Assembly (NCBI GenBank): GCA_019745075.1
Contig: JAIETR010000024.1
Coordinates: 33,739-97,738, forward strand
DNA: 64,000 nucleotides
From: Qipengyuania sp.
Lineage (GTDB): Bacteria; Pseudomonadota; Alphaproteobacteria; Sphingomonadales; Sphingomonadaceae
Reading direction: 5' to 3'
Shown: one piece after another, positions 9,606 through 18,786 of the stretch
How the letters are laid out: each line of letters starts with the position of its first letter
How positions within the stretch are numbered: position 1 is the stretch's first letter
The notes under the pieces: model-generated
Databases searched by the model: none
What the model was told of the DNA's origin: nothing
Seen by the model: only the letters and a program-made list of their open reading frames with translations
Position numbers and translations under genes: made by a program

Positions 9606-11210
9606 GTGACGGAGTCAGACAAACAATTCGACATAGTCATTGTCGGGGCGGGGCCGTGCGGCGTCACGCTGGCCAATCATCTCGGCCTGTACGGCGTGCG
9701 CACGCTGATCGTCGATCGTTCCACCGCGATTCTCGACTATCCGCGCGCTGTCGGGATGGACGACGAGGCGCTGCGCTCGTTCCAGGCGGTCGGGCTAGCC
9801 GAGCCGCTGCTCGCCGACATGATCCGCAACGTGCCGGCGCGCTACCACACGGCAGGCGGCTGGTGCTTCGCGCATGTCCATCCGCAGGAGCAGCCGTTCG
9901 GTTGGAGCCGGCGTAACCTGTTCATCCAGCCGATCGCGGAACGCACACTGCGGCGCGGGCTCGACCGCTATGAAACTGTCCGCCTTGATCTGGGGGTGTC
10001 GCTGCTAACCCTGGTCGAAGAGGGTGATGGGGTGCTGGCGACCTTGGCACGCGCCGATGGAACGACCTATGCTGTTAGTTGCGCGTATCTCGTCGGGGCC
10101 GATGGCGGACGGAGCACCGTGCGCGGGCTGATCGATGTGAGACTCGAGGGGAAGACCGACGCGGCGCGCTGGCTGGTGGTCGACATGCAGAATGACGATC
10201 TCGATTCGCCTTATTCGAGCGTATTCGCCCACCGCCATCATCCGCGGATGTCGATCGCGCTCCCTTATGGGCACCGGCGCTTCGAGTTCCGGTTGCCGGA
10301 TGCGGAAAGCGACGAAGCTGCGGTCGCACCGGAGCGGCTCGCGGAGCGGCTGCGGCTCTTCTATGGAGCGGCCCCCCGGCGGGCGAATGTGGTGCGCGCG
10401 CGCGTATATCGCCACCACTCACGGATCGCCGAGCGCTTCCAGGTCGGCAGGGTTTTCCTGGCGGGTGATGCCGCGCACCTCCAGCCACCGTTTTTCGGAC
10501 AGGGGATGAATTCGGGCCTGCGCGACGCGACGAATCTGGGATGGAAGCTGGCCGCGGTATTGCGCGGTCTCGCCGGCCCACGCCTGCTCGAAAGCTATGA
10601 GGCGGAGCGGCACGATCATGCGCGCAAGATGGTCAATATCGCTACGATGTTCGGCAGGCTCTACTCGCCGGGCTCGCGAGCGCTGGAAGTCGCGAGGGAT
10701 CTCTTCTTCCGCATCGTCCAGCGCATGCCGCGCCTTCGCGACTATGTGCTCCAGATGAAGTTCAAGCCGATTCCGCGCTACACCGAGGGGCTGGTGCTTC
10801 CCGCGACCGACCCCACGAAGGAAGGCATTGTCGGCCGGATGTTCATGCAACCGCTCGTCGAAACCGCGGACCACCGGTCGGTAAAACTGGACGACGCGTT
10901 GGGTCCCTGGTTCACGGTGATCGGCATCGGCGCCGATCCGAGCGCGGCGATGTCGGCGGATTCGCGGAAATTCTGGGCGGATATTGGCGCCAATCTGGTG
11001 CTGGTGCGGCCCTCGCGGTCAGAGGCGGCCGCGGTAAGCGACGGTGTAATCGTGATCGAAGACCTGATGGGCGCGTTCAGGGACTGGCGCCGGGCGCGGC
11101 CCGCGATCCGCTTCATCGTGCTTCGGCCCGACCGGTATGTTGCCGCAGTCGCCGGGGATAACGAGCTGGATAGCGTCAGCGAGCAGTTGCGGTCTTTGCT
11201 GAGGACCTGA
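9606..11210 (+). CDS. mhpA: FAD-dependent aromatic hydroxylase, MhpA-like
   Basis: DIVIVGAGPCGVTLANHLGLYGVRTLIVDRS...DYPRAVGMDDEALR..., VFLAGDAAHLQPPFFGQGMNSGLRDATNLGWKL. GTG start. Confidence 0.87.
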   Translation: MTESDKQFDIVIVGAGPCGVTLANHLGLYGVRTLIVDRSTAILDYPRAVGMDDEALRSFQAVGLAEPLLADMIRNVPARYHTAGGWCFAHVHPQEQPFGWSRRNLFIQPIAERTLRRGLDRYETVRLDLGVSLLTLVEEGDGVLATLARADGTTYAVSCAYLVGADGGRSTVRGLIDVRLEGKTDAARWLVVDMQNDDLDSPYSSVFAHRHHPRMSIALPYGHRRFEFRLPDAESDEAAVAPERLAERLRLFYGAAPRRANVVRARVYRHHSRIAERFQVGRVFLAGDAAHLQPPFFGQGMNSGLRDATNLGWKLAAVLRGLAGPRLLESYEAERHDHARKMVNIATMFGRLYSPGSRALEVARDLFFRIVQRMPRLRDYVLQMKFKPIPRYTEGLVLPATDPTKEGIVGRMFMQPLVETADHRSVKLDDALGPWFTVIGIGADPSAAMSADSRKFWADIGANLVLVRPSRSEAAAVSDGVIVIEDLMGAFRDWRRARPAIRFIVLRPDRYVAAVAGDNELDSVSEQLRSLLRT

Positions 11211-11225
11211 AGCGCGAAGCCTGAA

Positions 11226-12158
11226 CTACTCGACCAGCCAGCCACCGGCGGACAACAACTCGTCCAGGCATTTTCGGATCACGCTCTCCACCGCGGGCAG
11301 CGCTTCGGGCGGCCGTATACCGGCGCGCACCAGCGAAAGGGGGAGGGTGAGGTTCATTCCACTGACCCGCGCCGCGGAAAGCTGTCCCGCACGCAGTTCA
11401 TCGCGCACGCCTATATAGGGCAGCAGCGAATATCCCTCGCCGCCCAACAGCAAGGTCTTGAGAACGCGCAGCGAATCGATCTCGCTGCGCACCGACAGAT
11501 GGATCGCCTCGCCATGCGGTTGCTGGTTGATGCGCCGCTTCAGCCCCTTGCCCATCGGCGGCAGCAGCAGATCGAGATGCCGTAGGCTCTCGGCGTCGAT
11601 CGGCTCGAGCGCAATGCCACGCTCGTCGACCGATCCGAACGCGTCGGCGGGGCCGATGAGCAGGAGCACTTCGTCCGCCACGTGCTCGGCGTGGAGATAG
11701 GAAAGCTCGTCGGAATAATAGGTCAGGGCAGCGTTGAGCGATCCGTCTTCGAGCAGAGTCACCAGATCGCTGGCGAAGCCCAGGCGCAGTCGCAGCTTAA
11801 CGCCTGGCAAGTCGCAATGCATGGTACGAAAGATCTCGGGGCCAATCAGTTCGCCGATCGAAACCGGCAGGCCGATAGAAACCTCGCCGATCGGGCCGCG
11901 CACGGAGCGACGGACTTCCTCGCGCGCTTGGCGCGTCGAGAGAAGGATCGACTCGGCATGCGCTTTGAAGGCTTGGCCGGCGGAGGTCATCGAAACGCCG
12001 CGCGAGGTTCGATCGAACAGCTTTGCGCCCAACTCGTCTTCCAGGCGCAGCAATTGCTGGCTGAGCGATGGCTGGGCGATGCCCAGTTCATCCGCCGCTT
12101 TGGTGATCGAATGGAAATCGCCGATCTTCAGGAAGGCGCGCAATTGTCCCTCATCCAT
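11226..12158 (-). CDS. LysR-family transcriptional regulator
   Basis: MDEGQLRAFLKIGDFHSITKAADELGIAQPSLSQQLLRLEDELGAKLF. Confidence 0.93.
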   Translation of the reverse strand: MDEGQLRAFLKIGDFHSITKAADELGIAQPSLSQQLLRLEDELGAKLFDRTSRGVSMTSAGQAFKAHAESILLSTRQAREEVRRSVRGPIGEVSIGLPVSIGELIGPEIFRTMHCDLPGVKLRLRLGFASDLVTLLEDGSLNAALTYYSDELSYLHAEHVADEVLLLIGPADAFGSVDERGIALEPIDAESLRHLDLLLPPMGKGLKRRINQQPHGEAIHLSVRSEIDSLRVLKTLLLGGEGYSLLPYIGVRDELRAGQLSAARVSGMNLTLPLSLVRAGIRPPEALPAVESVIRKCLDELLSAGGWLVE

Positions 12159-12217
12159 GAATCGCTCTCCTGAGGTTTGAGATCCGTCTTTTCATGCACA
12201 CAGGTTTCGCGTGCCGA

Positions 12218-13003
12218 TCAAAGCAGCGACAGGTAACGCTGCAGCAGCTCGTGCCGGCCACCGATGCGCAGCCGGGCATAGAGGCGCTTGCGATACGTCG
12301 CGATCGTCTCTTCGCCGAGCCCGAGATCGATCGATATGCCATAGGCTGAAATGCCGTAGAGGATACGCGAACTGACCTGAAGTTCGCGTTCGGACAAACC
12401 CCAATCGCTCTCGCGCAGATTGCCCTCGATCACTGCCACCGATGCGAAATGCGCGATCGCCTTTCCGCGATCCCAATGGAGTGCGGCATGCTTGGCGCAG
12501 GCGGCGATGAGCAGGTCGGCATTGTCGGCAAGGCCGGTAAGCTCGCGTTCGTCGAACTGGCCCGCGTCGCGCGAACGCATCACCGAAAGCGCATAGAGAT
12601 CATCGACCGCGCGTCCGCACACCATCACGCGATCGACGATATCGAAATGCTCGAGAGCAGAGTGGAGCGTGGGATCGGCGACACGATCCAGATCGTCGTG
12701 GAGCATGACTGCGTTGCGCGATCCACGCGCCGCTTCGTCGGCTGCGTGCAGCTCCACGAACGAGCGGGCCGGCCAGCGCTTCTCGGACTTGTGGTGGCGC
12801 ATCGCGTGTTGCCCGCGGATGCTGGCGCCGCCCAGGAATTTGGGATGCCCATCGCGAACCCGATAGACGCAGTAATGCTCGGCGCCCGACGTCGAATTGA
12901 GGAAGCGAAGTGTTTCCGTTTCGAAGGCATCGGTGCCGAGCGCATTCACGACTGCGGCAAGCGTCTGGGGTCGCGGTGCCTGTTCAACGGTTATTGCGTG
13001 CAT
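12218..13003 (-). CDS. LuxR-family HTH transcriptional regulator
   Basis: C-terminal LSERELQVSSRILYGISAYGISIDLGLGEETIATYRKRLYARLRIGGRHELLQRYL. Start at MHAITV preceded by GGAGAGG. Confidence 0.85.
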   Translation of the reverse strand: MHAITVEQAPRPQTLAAVVNALGTDAFETETLRFLNSTSGAEHYCVYRVRDGHPKFLGGASIRGQHAMRHHKSEKRWPARSFVELHAADEAARGSRNAVMLHDDLDRVADPTLHSALEHFDIVDRVMVCGRAVDDLYALSVMRSRDAGQFDERELTGLADNADLLIAACAKHAALHWDRGKAIAHFASVAVIEGNLRESDWGLSERELQVSSRILYGISAYGISIDLGLGEETIATYRKRLYARLRIGGRHELLQRYLSLL

Positions 13004-13247
13004 CGCTATCCTCTCCTGCCGCCTCACGAGCTGAGGCTCGACGGTCAGTATTTTCGGAAGCCAGCCTTGTCGCCGGGTCTGGTCATCGCGGTAGCCTCTT
13101 GCCAATCCGCTTACGCCCTACCCATTCGATGTCGACCGGCGACCGACATCTGATCCTTGGGAAGATAATGACGCGACAATGCGCCGCGCGCTCGCCTCTT
13201 GGCGAGCTGCCTGCCATTGCGATTTCCTATGGCCAGAAAACGGGGCC

Positions 13248-13280
13248 AAGCGGTTAGGCAGGAGTGCTGCCTAACCGCTT
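13248..13280. terminator. Perfect 14-bp stem hairpin, terminator-like
   Basis: AAGCGGTTAGGCAG-GAGTG-CTGCCTAACCGCTT downstream of the thiolase gene (13297-14442, -); no long T-tract. Confidence 0.5.
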
Positions 13281-13296
13281 AAATTGACGAGGTTTC

Positions 13297-14442
13297 TCAG
13301 TCTGCCCCAAGAATCATCGTTCCGCTCGAGCAGAACCAGCCACCTGTGCCGCTGACGCAGGCGAGCTTCGCGTCCTCCACCTGCCGGTCGCCACAGCCAC
13401 CCCGTAGCTGCCGGGCCGCCTCGACGAGGAGGAAGAGACCGCGCATGCCCGGATGGCAAGCGGAGAGGCCCCCGCCATCGGTGTTGGTCGGCAGCGCGCC
13501 GCCGACGCGCAGGCGCCCGTTCTCGACGAAGGCGCCGCCCTCACCCTTGGCGCAGAAGCCTAGATCCTCGAGGGTGATCAGCGCCATATAGGTGAAGGCG
13601 TCGTAGATTTGCGCCACGTCGATCTCGTCCGGGCGAATGCCGGCGCGGGCGAAGGCGGTTGGCCCCGTCATCGCGGCGGGTGAGGTCGTGAAATCATCCC
13701 ACTGGCTCATCGAGACATGCGAGCCCGCTTCGGCGCTGCCGAGTACCCAGACCGGCTTGACTGCAAGGTCGGGCACCCGGTCTTCGGCGACCATGATGAC
13801 TGCCGCGCCGCCATCGGAACGGATGCAGCATTGCAGCTTGGTGAAGGGGGCGGCGATCATCGGTCCATCCAGCACGTCGGCGATATCGATCGGGTCGCGA
13901 TAGGTGGCGAAGGGCGTGAGGCCGGCATTGTAGCGGGCCGAGACCGCAATCTCCGCCATCTGCTCGAGCGTGGTTCCGTATTCATGCATGTGCCGTCGGG
14001 CGGCCATGGCGTATTTCGAGATGAGTGTGTGCCCGAACGGCGCCTCGAACTGGCTTGGCCCGCGCGTGCCCCATGCGAGGCTGGCGGTGCGCAGCTTGCG
14101 CTTCAGGTCAGTGCGCGCGGTGGAGCCGTAAGCGAGCAGGATGACGTCGGCGCGCCCCTCGGCGATCGCGTCCGCGGCGTGTGCCGCCATCACTTCCCAG
14201 GTCGCGCCGCCGACCCCGGTCGAGTCCATCCAGCGCGGCTTGATCCCCATATATTCGGCGACCTCGAGCGGCTGGAGTGCGCCTAGCCCGGCCGACGCAA
14301 AGCCATCGATATCCGAAGGTTTTAGCCCAGCCTCGACCAACGCCGCACGCGAGGCCTGGGCGTGCAGCGCAAAGGGTGTTGCCTCGGGCGACCCCGGCAA
14401 TCCCGACAACCCAACACCTGCAATCGCCACTCGCCTGCCCAT
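13297..14442 (-). CDS. Thiolase-fold protein (SCP-x/Ltp2-like)
   Basis: MGRRVAIAGVGLSGLPGS..., IDVAQIYDAFTYMALITLEDLGFCAKGEGGAFV, TDGGGLSACHPGMRG. Confidence 0.85.
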   Translation of the reverse strand: MGRRVAIAGVGLSGLPGSPEATPFALHAQASRAALVEAGLKPSDIDGFASAGLGALQPLEVAEYMGIKPRWMDSTGVGGATWEVMAAHAADAIAEGRADVILLAYGSTARTDLKRKLRTASLAWGTRGPSQFEAPFGHTLISKYAMAARRHMHEYGTTLEQMAEIAVSARYNAGLTPFATYRDPIDIADVLDGPMIAAPFTKLQCCIRSDGGAAVIMVAEDRVPDLAVKPVWVLGSAEAGSHVSMSQWDDFTTSPAAMTGPTAFARAGIRPDEIDVAQIYDAFTYMALITLEDLGFCAKGEGGAFVENGRLRVGGALPTNTDGGGLSACHPGMRGLFLLVEAARQLRGGCGDRQVEDAKLACVSGTGGWFCSSGTMILGAD

Positions 14443-14557
14443 GCACGATTCCTTCTTTACGACTGCCCTTCCGATAGTGCGTTTTGTGCGGGCTGACTGT
14501 CACCGTAACGGGGACTGGTCCGGCACTCGGCGCGCCGGGTAACCCCGATTACGGTAC

Positions 14558-15403
14558 ATGGCAGCCGAAATCTGTCTATTGAAGGGGAGTTGCAAATTGG
14601 CCGAGGCCGCAACTGATATGGTGCTGAGCGATGTCGCGGATGGCGTCATGCGGATTACGCTCAATCGCCCAGACCGAGCCAATGCGATCCCTCCGGAATC
14701 GCGCGAGAGACTGGTCGAGCTTTTCGCCGAGGCGGATGGCGATGTCGCGGTTCGCGCCGTGCTGCTCCAATCGACGGGCAAGCATTTCTGCTCGGGCGCG
14801 GATGTCAGCCGGATGTCGGGCGCGCTGGCGACGCCGCGGCCGACCGGCACGACAATGCGCACCATGCTCGGCGGCGCGCAGAAGCTGATCGCGGCGATCC
14901 TGGATTGCGGCAAGCCCGTGGTCGCCGCGGTGCAGGGTCCCGCGGCGGGGATGGGCGCGCATCTCGCGCTCGCGTGCGATCTGGTCGTCGCGGCGGATGA
15001 AGCCTGGTTCTCGCAGCCGTTCGTGCTGCGCGGCCTCGCGCTCGACGCGGCCGGCGCCTATCTGTTGCCGCGCAGGGTCGGGCTGCAAAAGGCCAAGGAA
15101 CTTGCTTTTCTCGGCGATCGGCTGACCGCGCAGGACGCGCTGGGTCTTGGCCTGGTCAACCGGGTCTGTGCCGCCGCCGATCTGGAGGCCGAGGCGAATG
15201 CGCTGGCCCGCCGGCTTGCCGAGGGCGCGACCACCGCGATCGGTCTTTCCAAGCGGCTGCTCAATGCGTCGCTCGACAGCGACCGCGCGAGCGCTTTCCT
15301 TGCCGAGGCGATGGCCCAGGAAATCAACGGGAAGACCGAAGACGTTCGGGAAGGCGTGGCGGCGTTCGTCGAGAAGCGTCCCGTCAATTTCAGGGGGTAT
15401 TGA
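14558..15403 (+). CDS. Enoyl-CoA hydratase/isomerase family protein
   Basis: VMRITLNRPDRANAIPPESRERL, HFCSGADVSRM, GPAAGMGAHLALACDLVVAAD. Start uncertain (possible TTG start downstream). Confidence 0.88.
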   Translation: MAAEICLLKGSCKLAEAATDMVLSDVADGVMRITLNRPDRANAIPPESRERLVELFAEADGDVAVRAVLLQSTGKHFCSGADVSRMSGALATPRPTGTTMRTMLGGAQKLIAAILDCGKPVVAAVQGPAAGMGAHLALACDLVVAADEAWFSQPFVLRGLALDAAGAYLLPRRVGLQKAKELAFLGDRLTAQDALGLGLVNRVCAAADLEAEANALARRLAEGATTAIGLSKRLLNASLDSDRASAFLAEAMAQEINGKTEDVREGVAAFVEKRPVNFRGY

Positions 15404-15822
15404 TGGCTAGCATTGCGCCGCGCTTCGATCTGCCGACGATCGAAGCCGAAACCCGGCCGTTCTGGGATGCATTGCGGGAAGGCGTGCTGATGCTGGGCCG
15501 CTGCGATTCCTGTTCGCGCATCCATTATTATCCGCGCCCGATGTGCCCGCATTGTTGGAGCGAGGCGGTAACGCTCGTGCCGGCGGGGGGACGCGGCATG
15601 CTCTATACCTGGTCGACCGTGTTCGTGAACGACCTGCCCCCGTTCAACGCCAAGCTGCCTTACATCGCGGCGCAGGTCGATCTGGACGAGGGCGTGCGGA
15701 TCACCACGATCATTACCGGCGCCGAGCCCAAGGATCTGAGCATCGGCATGCCGGTCGAGATCGGGTTCGAGGCAATTTCAGAAGATGTGACGATACCGGT
15801 ATTCAGTCCGGCAGGGAGTTAG
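15403..15822 (+). CDS. Zn-ribbon/OB-fold DUF35 protein
   Basis: LMLGRCDSCSRIHYYPRPMCPHCWSEA zinc ribbon followed by OB fold; TGATG overlap with the enoyl-CoA hydratase. Confidence 0.85.
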   Translation: MASIAPRFDLPTIEAETRPFWDALREGVLMLGRCDSCSRIHYYPRPMCPHCWSEAVTLVPAGGRGMLYTWSTVFVNDLPPFNAKLPYIAAQVDLDEGVRITTIITGAEPKDLSIGMPVEIGFEAISEDVTIPVFSPAGS

Positions 15823-15828
15823 AAGCAG

Positions 15829-16749
15829 ATGGCAGGAATTCTGGACGGCAAGGTCGCGCTGGTCACCGGCGCGGGCCACGGCATCGGGCGCGGGCATGCG
15901 CTCGAGCTAGCGCGGCAGGGCGCGAAGGTCGTGATCAACGATCTGGGCGGCAATGCGAAAGGCGAAGGCGAGGGTCGCGACGCCGATGTGGTGGTCGACA
16001 TCATCAAGTCGCGCGGCGGCGAAGCGGTCGCGGACTATGGCAATGTCGGCGACGAGGCTGCGGCCGAGGCGATGGTCAAGCGCGGCATCGACGAATGGGG
16101 CCGTCTCGACATCGTCGTCAACAATGCCGGGATCGTTCGTGACAAGGCGATCTGGAACATGTCGGCGGACGATTTCGATCTGGTGATGAACGTCCATCTG
16201 CGCGGAACCTGGCTGACCTGCCGGGCGGCGGCACAGCATTGGCGCGCCGTCGCCAAGGCAGGCAGCGGCCGCTATCCGGGCCGGATCATCAACACCACGT
16301 CGGGCGCGGGCCTTCTCGGCAATTTCGGCCAGACGAATTATGCCGCCGCCAAGGCGGGCATCGCTGGCCTGACGCTCACGCTTGCAGTCGAGCTCGCCGC
16401 GATCGGCGTCACCGCCAACCTCATCTCGCCGGGTGGGCTGACGCGCATTTCCTCGACGCTGGGCATGGGGGCACCCAAGGAGCCCGACGATTTCGGCCCG
16501 GACGAGTTCGACCCGCTCGATCCGTCGCTCGGCTCGCCCGCAGTCGCCTGGCTCGCCAGCGACGAGGCGCAGATGGTGAGCGGCCAGTGCATCCGCGCGG
16601 TTCGCGACAGGCTCTCCGTGTTGAAGGGATGGCATGAAGCCGCGGGCATCACGAGCGGGGGCAAGCGTTGGAAGACCGAGGAGATCGGCAAGATCCTCGC
16701 GACCGACCTGTTCGGGACGCGCGCGCCCGGCCTCCGGATGGGAGGCTGA
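15829..16749 (+). CDS. Short-chain dehydrogenase/reductase
   Basis: KVALVTGAGHGIGRGHALELARQGAKVVINDLGG, NNAG, YAAAKAG. Confidence 0.92.
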   Translation: MAGILDGKVALVTGAGHGIGRGHALELARQGAKVVINDLGGNAKGEGEGRDADVVVDIIKSRGGEAVADYGNVGDEAAAEAMVKRGIDEWGRLDIVVNNAGIVRDKAIWNMSADDFDLVMNVHLRGTWLTCRAAAQHWRAVAKAGSGRYPGRIINTTSGAGLLGNFGQTNYAAAKAGIAGLTLTLAVELAAIGVTANLISPGGLTRISSTLGMGAPKEPDDFGPDEFDPLDPSLGSPAVAWLASDEAQMVSGQCIRAVRDRLSVLKGWHEAAGITSGGKRWKTEEIGKILATDLFGTRAPGLRMGG

Positions 16750-16754
16750 GCCCG

Positions 16755-17207
16755 ATGACGACCTTATTGAGCCGCGAGACGTTGCCCGGGCTGGTCGGCA
16801 AGACGCTCGGGCCGGGCGACTGGGTTGAAGTGACCCAGGAGCGCATCAACGAGTTTGCAAACGCCAGCGGCGATCACCAGTGGATACATGTCGACGTCGA
16901 GCGCGCCAAGACCGGCCCGTTCGGCACCACGATCGCGCACGGGCTGCTGACGCTCTCGATGATCGCGGCGCTGAACCAGGGCATGTTCAAGTTCGACGGG
17001 TTCAAGATGGGCCTGAACTACGGATATGAAAAGGTGCGCTTCCCGAGCACCGTGCCCGTGGGATCGCGGCTTCGCGTCACCGCCAAGATCCTGAGCTTCG
17101 AGCCCGTAGGGCAGATGTTTCAGACGATCGTCGAATACACCGTCGAGCGCGAAGGGGCGGAGAAGCCGGCCTGCGTCGCGCAGATGGTCTTCCGCCACGT
17201 CCCTTAA
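16755..17207 (+). CDS. MaoC-family dehydratase
   Basis: FANASGDHQWIHVDVERAKTGPFGTTIAHGLLTLSM hydratase-2 motif. Confidence 0.92.
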   Translation: MTTLLSRETLPGLVGKTLGPGDWVEVTQERINEFANASGDHQWIHVDVERAKTGPFGTTIAHGLLTLSMIAALNQGMFKFDGFKMGLNYGYEKVRFPSTVPVGSRLRVTAKILSFEPVGQMFQTIVEYTVEREGAEKPACVAQMVFRHVP

Positions 17208-17229
17208 GACTTTTCCGCAAGACACGCCG

Positions 17230-17260
17230 AGGCCGCCGATCGCCCAGCGATTGGCGGCCT
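17230..17260. terminator. Hairpin between convergent genes
   Basis: AGGCCGCCGATCG...CGATTGGCGGCCT, 13-bp arms with one mismatch. Confidence 0.5.
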
Positions 17261-17268
17261 AGCTACGT

Positions 17269-18525
17269 TCAGGCTGGTTCGGAAACGGCCCGCCAGTCCT
17301 CGCCCGCAGCGACCACGCGATCGACGGGACGCGCGTCGTCGGCCGTCCATTCCCCATGATTGGGGGCCAGAGGCGGCAGGCCTTCCCGCTGGTTGCGTAG
17401 CGCCCGCAACAGCAACATTCGCGCCTGGACGATTGCCACGTCGCTCGACGACGGATGCTCGCGCGTGCGATCGACGATGGGGCCCATGCTCACCTGGACG
17501 ACGATGTCCTCCTCGAGCAGATTATCGGTGAAGCCCGTGAAATGGCCCGCCGCCATGGCGGCCCGGTCCTGTCCCCAATTGTCTTCGCGTGATCCTTTGA
17601 AGGGCGCGAAGTTCCGCGGGTCCAGCCGGTCATTGCCGATCAGCGCCTGAACGCGCGGAGACTCGTTGTCGAGCACGAGCGACTCCGAGAAATAGCCGAA
17701 GAACAGCAAATGGTGCGTGTCATCCACCGGCACGCCGATGAAGATCGATCCTTCGTTGCGCCCCGTACCGGGCACGAGGTTGACGAAAGGCGCGACGAAC
17801 TGCGTGGTTCGAACATAGGTGGAATCGTCTTCCATCGGCCTTACGGCGGAAGCGCTGAGCCCGAACGGCGTTCGCGCGATCTCGTATCGCGGCGCCACCG
17901 CCTTGAGTGCCAGTCCGATCGTGGCGCCGCCGGAGACGCTGGCCGCAAGCCGCGGCACCCAGCTCTGGTGCAGCGTGCCGACATGCGCGGAATCGAGCGA
18001 ACCCTCGACGCCCTGCAGCCAGTTGCAATCGACCTTGGTCACCGTCATCCAGACATGGTCGCCCGGCAGGCTAAAGAAGGGCAGGTTGGGCAGTTCCGCG
18101 GCCGGAGCCTCGCCGAGCCAGACCCAGACGAGCCCGCTCTGTTCGCGCACGGGATATTGGCGCGTGCGGATCCCCTTCAGGAATGCCGCAGCATCGCCCT
18201 GGTGCGTTGGGGCCTCGACAACGCGGCCGGAAACATCGACTGCCCAGCCATGAAAGATGCATCGCAGCACGCAGCCCTCGTTTCGCGCGAGCGCCATGGA
18301 GACGCCACGGTGCGGGCATGCCTCGTCGATGAAGCCGATGCGCCCATCCGGCGCGCGGAACGCGACATAGTCCACCCCAAGGAGCCGGACGCGTAGGGGC
18401 GCCTCGCCCGCGACCAGCTGGGAGGAGATGGCGAAGGGAAACCACGCCCAGCTTCGCAGCAACTCGCCCATCGGCGCATCGCCCTCGACCCGCGTGAGGG
18501 CATCGTTTTGCTCTCGACTCAGCAT
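17269..18525 (-). CDS. Rieske non-heme iron oxygenase, phthalate 4,5-dioxygenase-like
   Basis: CPHRGVSMALARNEGCVLRCIFHGW Rieske motif; NWLQGVEGSLDSAHVGTLH mononuclear iron ligands. Confidence 0.9.
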   Translation of the reverse strand: MLSREQNDALTRVEGDAPMGELLRSWAWFPFAISSQLVAGEAPLRVRLLGVDYVAFRAPDGRIGFIDEACPHRGVSMALARNEGCVLRCIFHGWAVDVSGRVVEAPTHQGDAAAFLKGIRTRQYPVREQSGLVWVWLGEAPAAELPNLPFFSLPGDHVWMTVTKVDCNWLQGVEGSLDSAHVGTLHQSWVPRLAASVSGGATIGLALKAVAPRYEIARTPFGLSASAVRPMEDDSTYVRTTQFVAPFVNLVPGTGRNEGSIFIGVPVDDTHHLLFFGYFSESLVLDNESPRVQALIGNDRLDPRNFAPFKGSREDNWGQDRAAMAAGHFTGFTDNLLEEDIVVQVSMGPIVDRTREHPSSSDVAIVQARMLLLRALRNQREGLPPLAPNHGEWTADDARPVDRVVAAGEDWRAVSEPA

Positions 18526-18636
18526 TTCATCGTCTCCCAGGCCATCGTCCGTTCCGACTTTCCCGCGATCTTACGCCCCCCCTTTGGCCTGTCTGTCCCC
18601 CGCAGGGGGGATTTGCTCCCATGGGCCGTCAATATA

Positions 18637-18649
18637 GTCCCGGTGGGAC
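18637..18649. promoter_or_regulatory. Inverted repeat GTCCC-N3-GGGAC, candidate operator
   Basis: GTCCCGGTGGGAC lies in the divergent region between the Rieske oxygenase and the TonB receptor. Confidence 0.3.
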
Positions 18650-18786
18650 AAGGTATGCGTGAAATTGTGCGGAGTTTCTTCCCGGCCGTTCCAAGCGACC
18701 AGCTTGGCGACAGGGCTCCGCTCACCGTCACGCCAAGCCCGTGGATCGCGACACGCCTTCCACCATCATCGGGAGAGGACGGAGAC

